Of a stretch of 64,000 nucleotides of DNA, positions 8,679 through 17,184 are shown in pieces. The notes below the pieces were generated by a model. It was not told the DNA's origin. It worked only from the letters and a program-made list of their open reading frames with translations, and searched no databases. A program made the translations under genes and the position numbers. Origin of the DNA: an uncultured Halieaceae bacterium (GTDB lineage Bacteria; Pseudomonadota; Gammaproteobacteria; Pseudomonadales; Halieaceae); contig CALJGI010000030.1 in assembly GCA_938074045.1 (NCBI GenBank), positions 1-64,000 on the forward strand. Reading direction: 5' to 3'. Positions within the stretch are counted from its first letter, which is position 1; the number at the start of each line of letters is the position of its first letter.

Positions 8679-9809
8679 CTATGCTTCCCACACCTCAAGA
8701 TTTCCCGATCGCGTGATCGATCGATCCAGGCGAATAGTGAGTAAATCAGCCATGCCACAATTTTCGAGCATCGCCTCTATGTCTTGCTGCTGCGCTGCAT
8801 CCAAACCGTCGTAAACAGCCTGTACTCGCTGCAGCAGATAGAACCGGTGCGGTTGCGCCAGAGCGGTAATGGTTTGACCACGTAGCTCAAATCCAACATT
8901 ACCCAGGGGTTCTGCCAATCGTCCTACCGCCGCGGCTCCGGCTTCAGGCTGCCGCTCCGTCAGCCAGCGGTTGATACACTGCGCAGCCGCGCGCGTTTCA
9001 GGAATAAAATCCTCCGCCAGTACCCGCAGCACCGCCAGCAGCGAATCGGGGACATCATCACCGGGCAAAAAATCTGTTCCCGCGTCGAAATATTCAGGCA
9101 CATCCTGATCGGCGCGGTTCATACGCTCCACCCAGCGATACACCCGTATTGCCCGCTGTTGCATCAATCGCGCCGGATAGGGATCTCTACCCAGGTGTGC
9201 ATACATGGGTGCCAACAAACCGAAGTCACCCACACAGGGACGCCAGCCCAGCAAATAGGGGTGTTGCTCAAAATGATTATTCAGGGCGTCGAGATACTCC
9301 AAATACAACGCTTCTACCAATTCCCGGGAATGCTCGGTGACACCGAAAATCTGTGCGGCATGGCGCATGCGGTCCATCATGTAGTCCGTTTTTTCCTGCC
9401 GTTCAGGCATATCACGCTGCGAGTGATAAAAGTGATAAGCAACAAAATCGAGATTGTCTTCCGGAAAATTCCATCGGTAGTGCATGGCCGGACGCAACAG
9501 GCCATCTGTACCTATCACGTCAAACAGCGCGCTGATTACCTGTTGCCTGGGACCACCCGGCTGACAGGGCCGGCCATTAGCCGCCTCAAAGTGCTCAATG
9601 ATCGCGGCACCGTCGCGAATCACCTCACCCTCAGGGGTTACCAATGTGGGAATGGTGGCTAATTTTCCCTGCGGTAGCACCTCGGCTTTGAAACTTTCAT
9701 GTCCAGTGGAAAATTCCTGGAAAGGAATACCCTGCTTGATCAGATAGGCTCGCGCCCTTCCTGAATACAGCGAATGGGTGATTGCGTAGAGCCGATATAC
9801 TTCGGTCAT
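8679..9809 (-). CDS. Glutathione S-transferase family protein with long C-terminal domain
   Basis: Residues 1-80 form a GST N-terminal thioredoxin fold (VYRLYAITHSLYSGRARAYL, then the cis-Pro segment ATIPTLVTPEGEVIRDGAAIIEHFE). The rest is helical like a GST C-terminal domain (LLGWRPCVGDFGLLAPMYAHL), but at 376 residues the protein is about 150 longer than ordinary GSTs. The extra part is a C-terminal region with no motif I recognise. The gene is directly upstream of the serine hydrolase and 53 bases after the TonB receptor stop, so it may be co-transcribed with both. Glutathione use is inferred from the family. Confidence 0.75.
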   Translation of the reverse strand: MTEVYRLYAITHSLYSGRARAYLIKQGIPFQEFSTGHESFKAEVLPQGKLATIPTLVTPEGEVIRDGAAIIEHFEAANGRPCQPGGPRQQVISALFDVIGTDGLLRPAMHYRWNFPEDNLDFVAYHFYHSQRDMPERQEKTDYMMDRMRHAAQIFGVTEHSRELVEALYLEYLDALNNHFEQHPYLLGWRPCVGDFGLLAPMYAHLGRDPYPARLMQQRAIRVYRWVERMNRADQDVPEYFDAGTDFLPGDDVPDSLLAVLRVLAEDFIPETRAAAQCINRWLTERQPEAGAAAVGRLAEPLGNVGFELRGQTITALAQPHRFYLLQRVQAVYDGLDAAQQQDIEAMLENCGMADLLTIRLDRSITRSGNLEVWEA

Positions 9810-9862
9810 GTATCAGGTCGCCTCTGGTATGAATTGCCGATGATTCTTGCCGCCGTAATGCA

Positions 9863-12247
9863 TTAGAACCGGTAGGTAACATCCAAAGCCAGCGTACGGG
9901 GTTCCTGGCGATTTTTAAACCACGACCCGGTGAAAAAGCCTACCCCCGCGCCGTTGCCAAATGTCGTCTCATCGGTGAGATTTTTGCCAATGAGTGCAAT
10001 TGCCCAGGTGTGATCAGCGCTGGCCAGACCCAATCTGGCGTTAATCTTGTGATAGGCATCCTGGTAGTTTTGTGGATTGCTCAGCGCCACTTCATCTTCA
10101 TACTGCAGGTCTACACTGGCCGTGAACAGCATGCTGTCGCCCACCGGCAGCACCAGGTTACTGATAAAAGTAGCGGAGTATTCAGGGGCGCGGCCGGCCA
10201 CTTCCCCCTTCAGGTTGGTGGTGCCTGTCGCCGCCCCGGTATAACCTTCACAACCGGCACCGGCTACCGCTGCAATATCTTCAGCGCTACCACTGCCGTC
10301 CCCGCTTAACAATTGATCGGCGGTACATGGTGCGCCGGGGAAGTCATCATAAGTTGAGTCCAGATACGCCACAGACAAACTGAAATTCAAATAAGGAGTT
10401 GCCGCCCAACGGCCTTCAACTTCAATGCCCTGGCTGGTCGATTCGGCGGCATTACCCACCACGAACCCACTGTCGACAAAACTGCTCACCTGAAGATCTT
10501 TTAGTTGGGTATAGAAGGCCGCCACGTTCAGTTCGGCCGCCCCATCGAGAAATACCATCTTTGCACCCAGTTCAATGCTGTCGACCTGCTCGTCGTCATA
10601 CTCGAAGTCATCTGGAACCTCTCCAGGTTCCAGGGGGTCAGCAACGGTGAGCGCCGCATTAAAGCCACCTGTTTTATAGCCGCGGGCAAAACGAAGATAA
10701 GCCATACTATCGTCATTGAAGTCCCAGGCGAGATTCGCCGAGTAGGACAGATTATCGGTACTTCTATCAGATTCAGTGACAAACTCCGCCCTGCCCAGCA
10801 AATTGCTCGCGACAAATCGGGTGAACGGGTCCTGTAAATCCTGCTTCGACATAAAATCCGTCAGACGCAGATCCCTATCCGCTTCTTTATCCTCGCTGGA
10901 ATAGCGGGCTCCGGCGGTAAGCGTCAATCGATCCGTTATCTGCCAACTGACCTGCCCAAAAATGGCGGCAGTCTCGGATTCCTGCGTGTAAAGTTGCTCA
11001 ATACCAAGCTGGACCGGAGGTACAGGGGACCCGGGAACATTCACCGCCGACAGCGCAATAAGATTCATATCGGTAGGGTTATCAGAATCTACTTCCTGCG
11101 ATTCGAAATAAGCCCCAACGATGTAATCCACCACCTCCCCTCCCGGCGATGCAAAACGAAATTCCTGGCTGAATTGCTCAAAGTCCTCTAGAGGGCGCTG
11201 CTCAAGAAACAGCAGATCACTGAAATCGCCATCGAGTATTGTTTCAGTGTCATACTCACTGAAGTTCGTCAGCGATGTGAGAGTGTGGTCACCCAGGTCC
11301 CAATCAATCTGCAAGGTACTACTAAAGGACTCCAGCTTAGCGCCTTCAGGCATAAAGCTATTAGACGTGTTCTTCTGATCAAAGCGCGCGTCTTCCAGCG
11401 GCGACAAAGAGTCCCGGTGCTGAAGAATGCCGCGAAAATTACCATCAATGTTGGTCAACTGTCCGTTCGCACCGCTGCGATCAACCTCGGCGTACTCCAG
11501 TTTTCCATAGATCTGCAGTGTATCTGAGGCATCGAACAGCAAACTGCCACGCAAACCCATACTCTCTACCTCGGGCTCGTCAATGTTTCTCACGAGGTTG
11601 TCCATATAACCACCCTGATCTCGGTATCTACCAGCCAGTCGCGCACTCAAACGCTCGGTGAGTGAGCCAGACACCATGCCAGCGTACTCCTCGGTGCCAT
11701 ATTCAAACTCGTGTTGCGCACGTAGCTCGGCCTCGAACTCGTCGGTAGGTCTCGCGGAGTTGATAATCATCGCCCCAGCCACGGTATTCTTACCAAACAA
11801 AGCGCCCTGTGGGCCTTTCAGGACTTCGACAGAGGCGACATCCAGGAACGGCACCAGGTATTGCTGGGAGCGCCCGGTATAAACGCCATCTATAAACATA
11901 CCCACCGATTGCTCAAAGGCCACGTTATTGCCCGAACCAATTCCTCGTATAAAAATTCGCGCCGGGCTGCCACCACCAGGGCTGATAAACAAATTGAAAT
12001 TTGGCACGTAGGAGGAGAGATCCTCCATTCCCTGAATGCCCGCCTCAACAATTTTCTCACCACTGATAGCGGATACCGCAATCGGCACGTCCTGCAAGCT
12101 CTCTGTGCGTTTCTGGGCGGTGACAACAATCTCCTCCAATATCAGATTCTGCGAAACAGCCGGCACGGTGCCGATGGCCGCCATGGCATAGCAGGCCATC
12201 TTGATCGCGTGGGACAGGGTTCTTTTCTTCTCAGGGTGGCGAAACAT
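9863..12247 (-). CDS. TonB-dependent outer-membrane receptor
   Basis: A signal peptide (AIKMACYAMAAIGTVPAVSQN) is followed by a TonB-box-like region (LEEIVVTAQKR) and a plug domain (SLQDVPIAVSAISGEKI, PNFNLFISPGG, RIFIRGIGSG, EVLKGPQGALFGKNTVAGAM). A 22-strand barrel then ends in an aromatic residue (DVTYRF). The length of 794 aa is normal. It should import a bulky substrate with energy from TonB-ExbBD. Two dyads of the shared operator type lie in its 5' leader (12319 and 12359), and the GST and serine hydrolase follow on the same strand. The substrate is unknown; the neighbours suggest an organic carbon compound, not a siderophore. Confidence 0.93.
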   Translation of the reverse strand: MFRHPEKKRTLSHAIKMACYAMAAIGTVPAVSQNLILEEIVVTAQKRTESLQDVPIAVSAISGEKIVEAGIQGMEDLSSYVPNFNLFISPGGGSPARIFIRGIGSGNNVAFEQSVGMFIDGVYTGRSQQYLVPFLDVASVEVLKGPQGALFGKNTVAGAMIINSARPTDEFEAELRAQHEFEYGTEEYAGMVSGSLTERLSARLAGRYRDQGGYMDNLVRNIDEPEVESMGLRGSLLFDASDTLQIYGKLEYAEVDRSGANGQLTNIDGNFRGILQHRDSLSPLEDARFDQKNTSNSFMPEGAKLESFSSTLQIDWDLGDHTLTSLTNFSEYDTETILDGDFSDLLFLEQRPLEDFEQFSQEFRFASPGGEVVDYIVGAYFESQEVDSDNPTDMNLIALSAVNVPGSPVPPVQLGIEQLYTQESETAAIFGQVSWQITDRLTLTAGARYSSEDKEADRDLRLTDFMSKQDLQDPFTRFVASNLLGRAEFVTESDRSTDNLSYSANLAWDFNDDSMAYLRFARGYKTGGFNAALTVADPLEPGEVPDDFEYDDEQVDSIELGAKMVFLDGAAELNVAAFYTQLKDLQVSSFVDSGFVVGNAAESTSQGIEVEGRWAATPYLNFSLSVAYLDSTYDDFPGAPCTADQLLSGDGSGSAEDIAAVAGAGCEGYTGAATGTTNLKGEVAGRAPEYSATFISNLVLPVGDSMLFTASVDLQYEDEVALSNPQNYQDAYHKINARLGLASADHTWAIALIGKNLTDETTFGNGAGVGFFTGSWFKNRQEPRTLALDVTYRF

Positions 12248-12318
12248 AGGGCATACCTCGATTTGTGCTATTTCGATGCACGTGGGCGCATCGCAGCAGA
12301 GACATTTGAGTTCTTATA

Positions 12319-12337
12319 TTGACACATATTATGCCAT
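12319..12337. promoter_or_regulatory. 19-bp dyad, putative operator (site C)
   Basis: TTGACAC-ATATT-ATGCCAT has the 7-5-7 dyad geometry of sites A and B. It is 72 bases upstream of the TonB receptor start. Confidence 0.55.
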
Positions 12338-12358
12338 ATAAAGCGGTTTTTCAATGTA

Positions 12359-12377
12359 TATACATACTTTATGTCAT
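12359..12377. promoter_or_regulatory. Degenerate second 19-bp dyad upstream of the TonB receptor (site C2)
   Basis: TATACAT-ACTTT-ATGTCAT keeps a perfect right arm and 5 of 7 positions of the left arm. Its centre is 40 bp from that of site C, about four helical turns, which would suit cooperative binding. Confidence 0.35.
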
Positions 12378-12406
12378 TAATAATTCCGGCTGAGCTACTG
12401 AGCACT

Positions 12407-13420
12407 CTATCGGTGCCTGATCACATAGGGTGACTGGGTAAAGTAACCTGCACGCTGCTCCGGCGGTTGTATTGCCTCAACACGGCTGCCGGCGATGTTG
12501 TACCAAAGACGCAACATCAAACGGGATTTGGCTGGATCAGGGTCGTCAACAAAATGGGTGCGATTGTGCATGCACACAAAATTGTGCGTGAGGAGCATAT
12601 CGCCGGGGCGCAATTTGAAGGTCAACTTAAATTCCGACCGCTCGGCAATTTCCTCCAGAGCATCCAGCGCTTCGCGTTCGGCGGCCGGCATGGATGTGCC
12701 CGAAGCCTCATAGGGCAGCTCCATCAGACGCAGATTAATGAACGCCAGCAGATGGTCACCACAATCAAAAAACAAGGGCCGACGTGGCATGGTCTTGCCC
12801 TCAAGGTCGCCCTCTGCGCGCATAAACAACTGCAAGCCGCGGTAGAGTGTAGCGAGGTGCTGCGGGCACTCAAGCGCCATGGCATCGTGAATAGCATGCA
12901 TGCTGACCAGGGAATTCATGCCACCCTCAGGCGCCTGGCGAACACACAATAGACTGGCAACGTGCCCGCCGTCGCAGTGAAAACGCAACTTCGCACTGGA
13001 CACATAACCCCTTGTATTCAGCCCGTTGTCATCGGCATCAACGACGGCCTGAACAGCACCTATAACTTCGCCGTTGGCGTTCTGTGCAATAACATCACCT
13101 AATGCCAGAGCCAGCACCCAGTTAACTCTATAGGCATAGTCGACATCCGTAGCAGGAATCTCCAGTCCACGCAGCAGAGCAAAGCCTCTCCCCTGTTCCA
13201 GTGCGGTGGTTACCTGTTCCAGGCGTGGGCCCAGCGTGGGCAGATCGAGATCCTGCCGAGTCATCGACAACCAATCGCTTTCATCGTCAGGAAGCGCTCG
13301 GGCTGCGCGTTCGACTTCTTGCCTTTGCACCGTATCCAATACGTCGATCCAGTCGCTGCCATCGAAGTCTTTTGAGTGCCATGCAGAGGCGCCGCCAAAT
13401 TGTCTGATTTCTGAATTCAT
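12407..13420 (-). CDS. TauD/TfdA-family Fe(II)/2-oxoglutarate dioxygenase
   Basis: The iron-binding facial triad is visible: His and Asp in LRFHCDGGHVASL and the distal His in MHNRTHFVDDPDPAKSRLMLRLWYN, where the R of SRLMLRLW should bind 2-oxoglutarate. The enzyme would hydroxylate a small organic substrate and release succinate and CO2. A GAGGAG sits just upstream: ATG at 13420 (MNSEIRQ) has workable spacing, while the ATG at 13432 directly abuts it, so 13420 is preferred. It is last in the operon TPP enzyme, selenoprotein, dioxygenase, with only a few bases between genes. The substrate is unknown. Confidence 0.88.
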   Translation of the reverse strand: MNSEIRQFGGASAWHSKDFDGSDWIDVLDTVQRQEVERAARALPDDESDWLSMTRQDLDLPTLGPRLEQVTTALEQGRGFALLRGLEIPATDVDYAYRVNWVLALALGDVIAQNANGEVIGAVQAVVDADDNGLNTRGYVSSAKLRFHCDGGHVASLLCVRQAPEGGMNSLVSMHAIHDAMALECPQHLATLYRGLQLFMRAEGDLEGKTMPRRPLFFDCGDHLLAFINLRLMELPYEASGTSMPAAEREALDALEEIAERSEFKLTFKLRPGDMLLTHNFVCMHNRTHFVDDPDPAKSRLMLRLWYNIAGSRVEAIQPPEQRAGYFTQSPYVIRHR

Positions 13421-13436
13421 TGTCTTGCTCATCTCC

Positions 13437-14678
13437 TCAATGTTTGTCGGGTGCGCTCGTCTTATCAATGGGTGTATGGATAACTTCCTCACCCGTTGCA
13501 CCACCTATAGCCTCTCTGGGGGCAACGATGCGCGCAAAGAGCTGCAACTCAGTATGAGCGCGAAAGTACTGGTAGTAGGCACGCAGCGCGGCCCCCAGAC
13601 CGGATTCATGCCATAACTGCCTAAACACCAGCTCTGGCGGATAGTCTCCCGGTTGTGCCGTCAACGCCTCGGTGTAATAAGCCTTGGCATCCTCTATGGC
13701 ATATTTGAACCATTTCAAATCCGGGAATGGCGACTCACGATCGTCCAGCCAGCTCGCCAACTTCTGCACAATCTCATCAATCGATGAATTACTGACACCA
13801 ACCGTCGTGCGTCCCCGTCGCCGGCGGCCAAGGTCATACCAGGGCTTCATCTCCAGCAATTCGTTACGCAGCCTGGCTGTCCAACTGCCATCGTCTTGCA
13901 TTGGCCGGGCGAATGAGATCGGACAGGCAGGCGCCTGCTCAACGGACACCGCGGGCGCATCCAGGGGGAAGTCCTCCAGTACCGGACCCTGATCCCGCTC
14001 TAGAAGGTCAAGCGCATGCTCTATTACTGCATGCTGAAACGCCGAATCCCCTGGCTTACCCAGAGGTCTGCCCAACGGAAAGGACACCCACAGCGTTCGC
14101 GGTGGACGTAGAGATTCTGCATTTTCGCGCACGAGACTGATACCCGTGGTCATGATCCCTTCGGCTTCAAGAAAGTGGCTGATCGCGCACACGGCGCGGG
14201 TACAGTTGGGTCAGACCGGCGTCAGAAAAACCGCGTCTACCCGATCTTTCTTGAGCATTCCCGCCAGACCACGCACCGAGCCCTCATACAGCTCTGGCAG
14301 GAGCCCAGCACCCATAAAGCTGTAATGTATGTCCGCCAATGAGCCGATGACGCCATCCGACGCCAGCTCCTTGAAGCGATCAAGCGGGAAAACCAGATTT
14401 ACATCCTCCTGAAACCCGCTTCGATCAAAGTTGGCCGAACTGTGGGACATAACCAGATTGTCGGCATTTTCGTCGCCGGGGATCGCTCGAAATGAGGCGT
14501 CTGCAAACTCAAAAGCCTGATCATCACGAAAATGAAGCCCCGCCGTTGTAATCAGAGCAACGCGCTTCTCGCTCATCGGCTTGGTATTACTCACCCATTG
14601 CAGCGGTCCCAGCGGTGGCAGCTGCTTGGACAACAGATGCTCTCTCTCCCACTCCGGCAAATCAGCTAGGCGGACCAT
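13437..14678 (-). CDS. Selenoprotein B (GrdB/PrdB-like) family protein with in-frame UGA read as selenocysteine
   Basis: Two abutting frames (14678-14211 and 14210-13437) share one reading frame, split only by TGA at 14211-14213. Read through, they make a 413-residue protein of the glycine/sarcosine/betaine/D-proline reductase selenoprotein B family. The N-terminal part carries KRVALITTAGLHFRDD, NLVMSHSSANFDRSGFQ and ADIHYSFMGA. Then follow VDAVFLTPV-U-PNCTRAV and, after the UGA, SLVRENAESLRPPRTLWVSF and PLGRPLGKPGDSAFQ. Relatives have Sec or Cys at this exact site, followed by the same P-x-C, giving a redox U-x-x-C motif. A GC-rich hairpin with a GU-containing loop begins 15 bases after the UGA position. 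AAGGG precedes the ATG at 14678. In clostridia the family cleaves C-N bonds; the aerobic versions have no known reaction. The alternative, a nonsense-mutated gene, is less likely because both halves look intact. Confidence 0.85.
14184..14213 (-). promoter_or_regulatory. Sec UGA codon and bSECIS-like hairpin
   Basis: The UGA is at 14213-14211. On the mRNA, CGCGC (14198-14194) pairs with GCGCG (14188-14184) around a five-base loop CGUGU. The loop lies 21-25 bases from the U of UGA, matching the place of the apical loop with exposed G/U in bacterial SECIS elements such as that of fdhF. A UCA a few bases on could pair with the UGA to extend the stem. This was read by eye, not folded by program. 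Confidence 0.6.
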
Positions 14679-14691
14679 GGGAAACCCTTAA

Positions 14692-16251
14692 TCAAAACAG
14701 CGTGGGAATGATGGCGTCGATCAGATGGGGTCCCGACCCCGCCATCGCCCTTGCCATTTGTTCATTAAATTCATCTGTACTGGTGGCCCGACTGGCGGTC
14801 ACACCCATACCCTGTGCCACAGCAGCAAAATCCATATCCGGAGATCCAATATCCAGCGTGCTGCCAGCTTTGGGGCCTGGGGTGCCATCACGCGCTCCGG
14901 TTTGTGCGAATTCCATTTCAAGAATGCTGTATTTGCGGTTATTGAAAATCACCACCAGCACATCCAGATTTTCCCTCGCCATGGTCCACAGCGCCTGAAT
15001 GGTATACATCGCACTTCCATCGCCCTCCAGGCAGACAACCTTGCGATCGGGACAGGCCACCGCCGCGCCCACCGCACCCGGCAATCCCCAACCGATACTA
15101 CCCCCGGTAAGATTCAACCAGTCGTGCCGACGCGCTGTCACCGTAGCGGGGCCAATAGCCATACCGGTGGTGATGGCTTCATCGACAACGATGGCGTCCT
15201 CCGGCAGAAAATGTGCCAGTGCCTGTGCAACGCTCCCCGCATCAAGAGGACCGTCTGGTCGCTCCGGAATCTGTAATGGGTATACGTCAGCATCGACCGC
15301 GGCTGCATTAAAACTGTACAGCAAATAATCCAGCACTTGATCAATGTCGTCGTTGGGACCTGCGAGGGTAAATTGTTCGCAGGTTTCCGGTGCGATGGCA
15401 CTGGGCGTATCCGGATAGGCAAAGAAGGCCACCGGTTCTGCGGCACCGACAAGGATCAGGCAATCAATATCTTTCAGGTAGTCGACGGCCATAGCGGCCA
15501 GGTAGGGCAGTCGATCCAGCATGGCCGTGCCGGCACCACGAGCAACGCGACCGGGAAATACCTCTGTGCACACCCGCACGCCCGCCGCCTTCCCAATCTT
15601 ACTCAGTGCCACGCCTCGCTGCTGATCAATTTCGCGACCACCGATCATGATCATGCAGTTCTCGCTGGCCCGTATTTTTGCAACCGCGTTCTCGACTCGT
15701 TCCTCAGATACCGCTGCAGCTATTGGCTTTTCCAGCGCTGGCTCCGGGCCGTCCGGGTTGTCACTCCAGGAAACGTCAGCAGGCAACATCAGAGTCGCCA
15801 CTTGCCCCGTGCCTGCCTGGCGCACCGCTTCATTCGCATCTCGTGCAATCTCTTGCGCACGGGTTGATGTGTGCACCCAATGCGAGACGGCAGAGGCAAT
15901 GCTTTCGATATCGGAGGTCAACGGTGCGTTATATTCAAGGTGATACGTGGCGTGATCACCCACGATATTAATCATCGGCACATTGCCTTTCTTCGCGTTG
16001 TGCGTGTTGGCCAATGCATTGCCCAAACCAGGACCCAAATGTAAAAGCGTCGATGCTGGCTTGCGTGCCATGCGGGCATAACCATCTGCAGCGCCGCTGA
16101 GAACTCCTTCAAACAGACAGAGAACAGCCCGCATACCCTCGACCTCATCCAGCGCGCCGACAAAGTGCATTTCAGATGTGCCGGGGTTGCAAAAACAAAC
16201 CTCCACGCCGTTGTTAACCAGCGTGGTAATTAAACTTTCTGCTCCGTTCAT
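14692..16251 (-). CDS. Thiamine-diphosphate-dependent enzyme, acetolactate synthase-like
   Basis: The 519-residue protein has the three-domain layout of the ThDP superfamily. The N-terminal PYR domain has the cofactor-activating Glu in CLFEGVLSGAADGYARM and LHLGPGLGNALANTHNA. A central domain follows, then the PP domain with the ThDP motif GDGSAMYTIQALWTMAREN...NN. Proteins like this are usually labelled acetolactate synthase large subunit, but there is no small subunit and the operon (selenoprotein, dioxygenase) is not for branched amino acids. A 2-oxoacid decarboxylase or carboligase acting on a catabolic intermediate is more likely. It is first in its operon, divergent from a TetR gene. 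Confidence 0.85.
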   Translation of the reverse strand: MNGAESLITTLVNNGVEVCFCNPGTSEMHFVGALDEVEGMRAVLCLFEGVLSGAADGYARMARKPASTLLHLGPGLGNALANTHNAKKGNVPMINIVGDHATYHLEYNAPLTSDIESIASAVSHWVHTSTRAQEIARDANEAVRQAGTGQVATLMLPADVSWSDNPDGPEPALEKPIAAAVSEERVENAVAKIRASENCMIMIGGREIDQQRGVALSKIGKAAGVRVCTEVFPGRVARGAGTAMLDRLPYLAAMAVDYLKDIDCLILVGAAEPVAFFAYPDTPSAIAPETCEQFTLAGPNDDIDQVLDYLLYSFNAAAVDADVYPLQIPERPDGPLDAGSVAQALAHFLPEDAIVVDEAITTGMAIGPATVTARRHDWLNLTGGSIGWGLPGAVGAAVACPDRKVVCLEGDGSAMYTIQALWTMARENLDVLVVIFNNRKYSILEMEFAQTGARDGTPGPKAGSTLDIGSPDMDFAAVAQGMGVTASRATSTDEFNEQMARAMAGSGPHLIDAIIPTLF

Positions 16252-16398
16252 TGGGGGTCCTCAATCTCAAAGCCGTCAATAGAGCCTCGATATATTTCAT
16301 AACCCATGCCAGCGGCATCCAACGTGTGACGCTGGTGGACTCACGGCCTGAACTACGAGACAGGCTCCTTCGATCTATACTTTCACGGATAATTACAT

Positions 16399-16418
16399 TA
16401 ATAGAGTTGACTCTATTA
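16399..16418. promoter_or_regulatory. 8-bp-arm inverted repeat between TPP-enzyme operon and tetR, putative operator
   Basis: TAATAGAG-TTGA-CTCTATTA is a perfect inverted repeat in the 190-base divergent intergenic region. The TTGA could be part of a -35 element. It is the natural candidate for self-control by the TetR protein encoded to its right and for control of the TPP enzyme-selenoprotein-dioxygenase operon to its left. Confidence 0.55.
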
Positions 16419-16483
16419 TTTTATTAAACAATAGTACATAATTAGTGCCAATACAAGAGCCGAAAGCCAGGGCCTTTCACCTG

Positions 16484-17101
16484 ATGCCAGAAATCAACCA
16501 ATTACTTCCCAAAGAAGGTCTGGAGGGCCTCTCCCGCCGGGAGCGTAAAAAACAGGAGACCCGCTGGCGTATTTTTGATGCTGCCATGCTGCTCTTCACC
16601 AGACATGACTACGACTCAGTCAAAATTGAGGAGATATGCGAGCAGGCCGATGTGTCCAGCGCTGCGTTCTTCCAGCATTTTGCCAACAAAGGGGCGCTAA
16701 TACGGGCGTACATCGAAAATCTGAAAGCTGATATCGGCCAGAAACTCGACTTGATAACGGACTCCAGTTACACAATGAAACTGGAATTGATCAGCAAAGA
16801 GGTGAAAGGTAGCGGTGCCAAAACGGCATCCTTTGGTGCCAGCGTATTCGCAGCCGTCACCCAGGGTGAAGCCGCACTGGATATGGAACATATTGATACT
16901 GGCATTACCGGCACGCTGACCGATATCATCCGCGCCGGGCAGGAGTGCGGGGAGTTCAACCCAGAGTGGAAAGCCGAGGTTATCGCCGCCAGCCTGGTAG
17001 GTTCCTGGTTGATACTACCCCTGGCCTCTAAGTCGCCCGATTTCCCGCCGGCGCCCCACGAAGAATTGATGCGACTGATACTGGCCGGCCTGAAGCGCTA
17101 G
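16484..17101 (+). CDS. TetR-family transcriptional regulator
   Basis: The N-terminal helix-turn-helix is typical: SRRERKKQETRWRIFDAAMLLFTRHDYDSVKIEEICEQADVSSAAFFQHFANKGALI, followed by a variable helical ligand domain. The start is uncertain: ATG at 16484 is given, while an in-frame GTG at 16445 would add 13 residues, and neither has a strong ribosome-binding site. It is divergent from the TPP-enzyme operon with the dyad at 16399-16418 between them, and is followed by the MBL hydrolase. Its ligand is unknown. Confidence 0.88.
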   Translation: MPEINQLLPKEGLEGLSRRERKKQETRWRIFDAAMLLFTRHDYDSVKIEEICEQADVSSAAFFQHFANKGALIRAYIENLKADIGQKLDLITDSSYTMKLELISKEVKGSGAKTASFGASVFAAVTQGEAALDMEHIDTGITGTLTDIIRAGQECGEFNPEWKAEVIAASLVGSWLILPLASKSPDFPPAPHEELMRLILAGLKR

Positions 17102-17117
17102 CACGACATGAAGCACA

Positions 17118-17136
17118 TTGACATAATCTATGCCAA
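17118..17136. promoter_or_regulatory. 19-bp dyad, putative operator (site D)
   Basis: TTGACAT-AATCT-ATGCCAA has the shared 7-5-7 geometry. It is 49 bases upstream of the MBL hydrolase start, between that gene and tetR, so the hydrolase probably has its own promoter. Confidence 0.55.
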
Positions 17137-17184
17137 TAATGCACTATCCCGTCAACTCCCCCTGTACAAATAGATGAGCCCATT

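Noticed and set aside
13437-14210. A separate gene starting at the GTG just after the TGA
   Set aside because: It has no ribosome-binding site, its first residues are the conserved motif following the Sec site, and it continues the upstream protein in the same frame.
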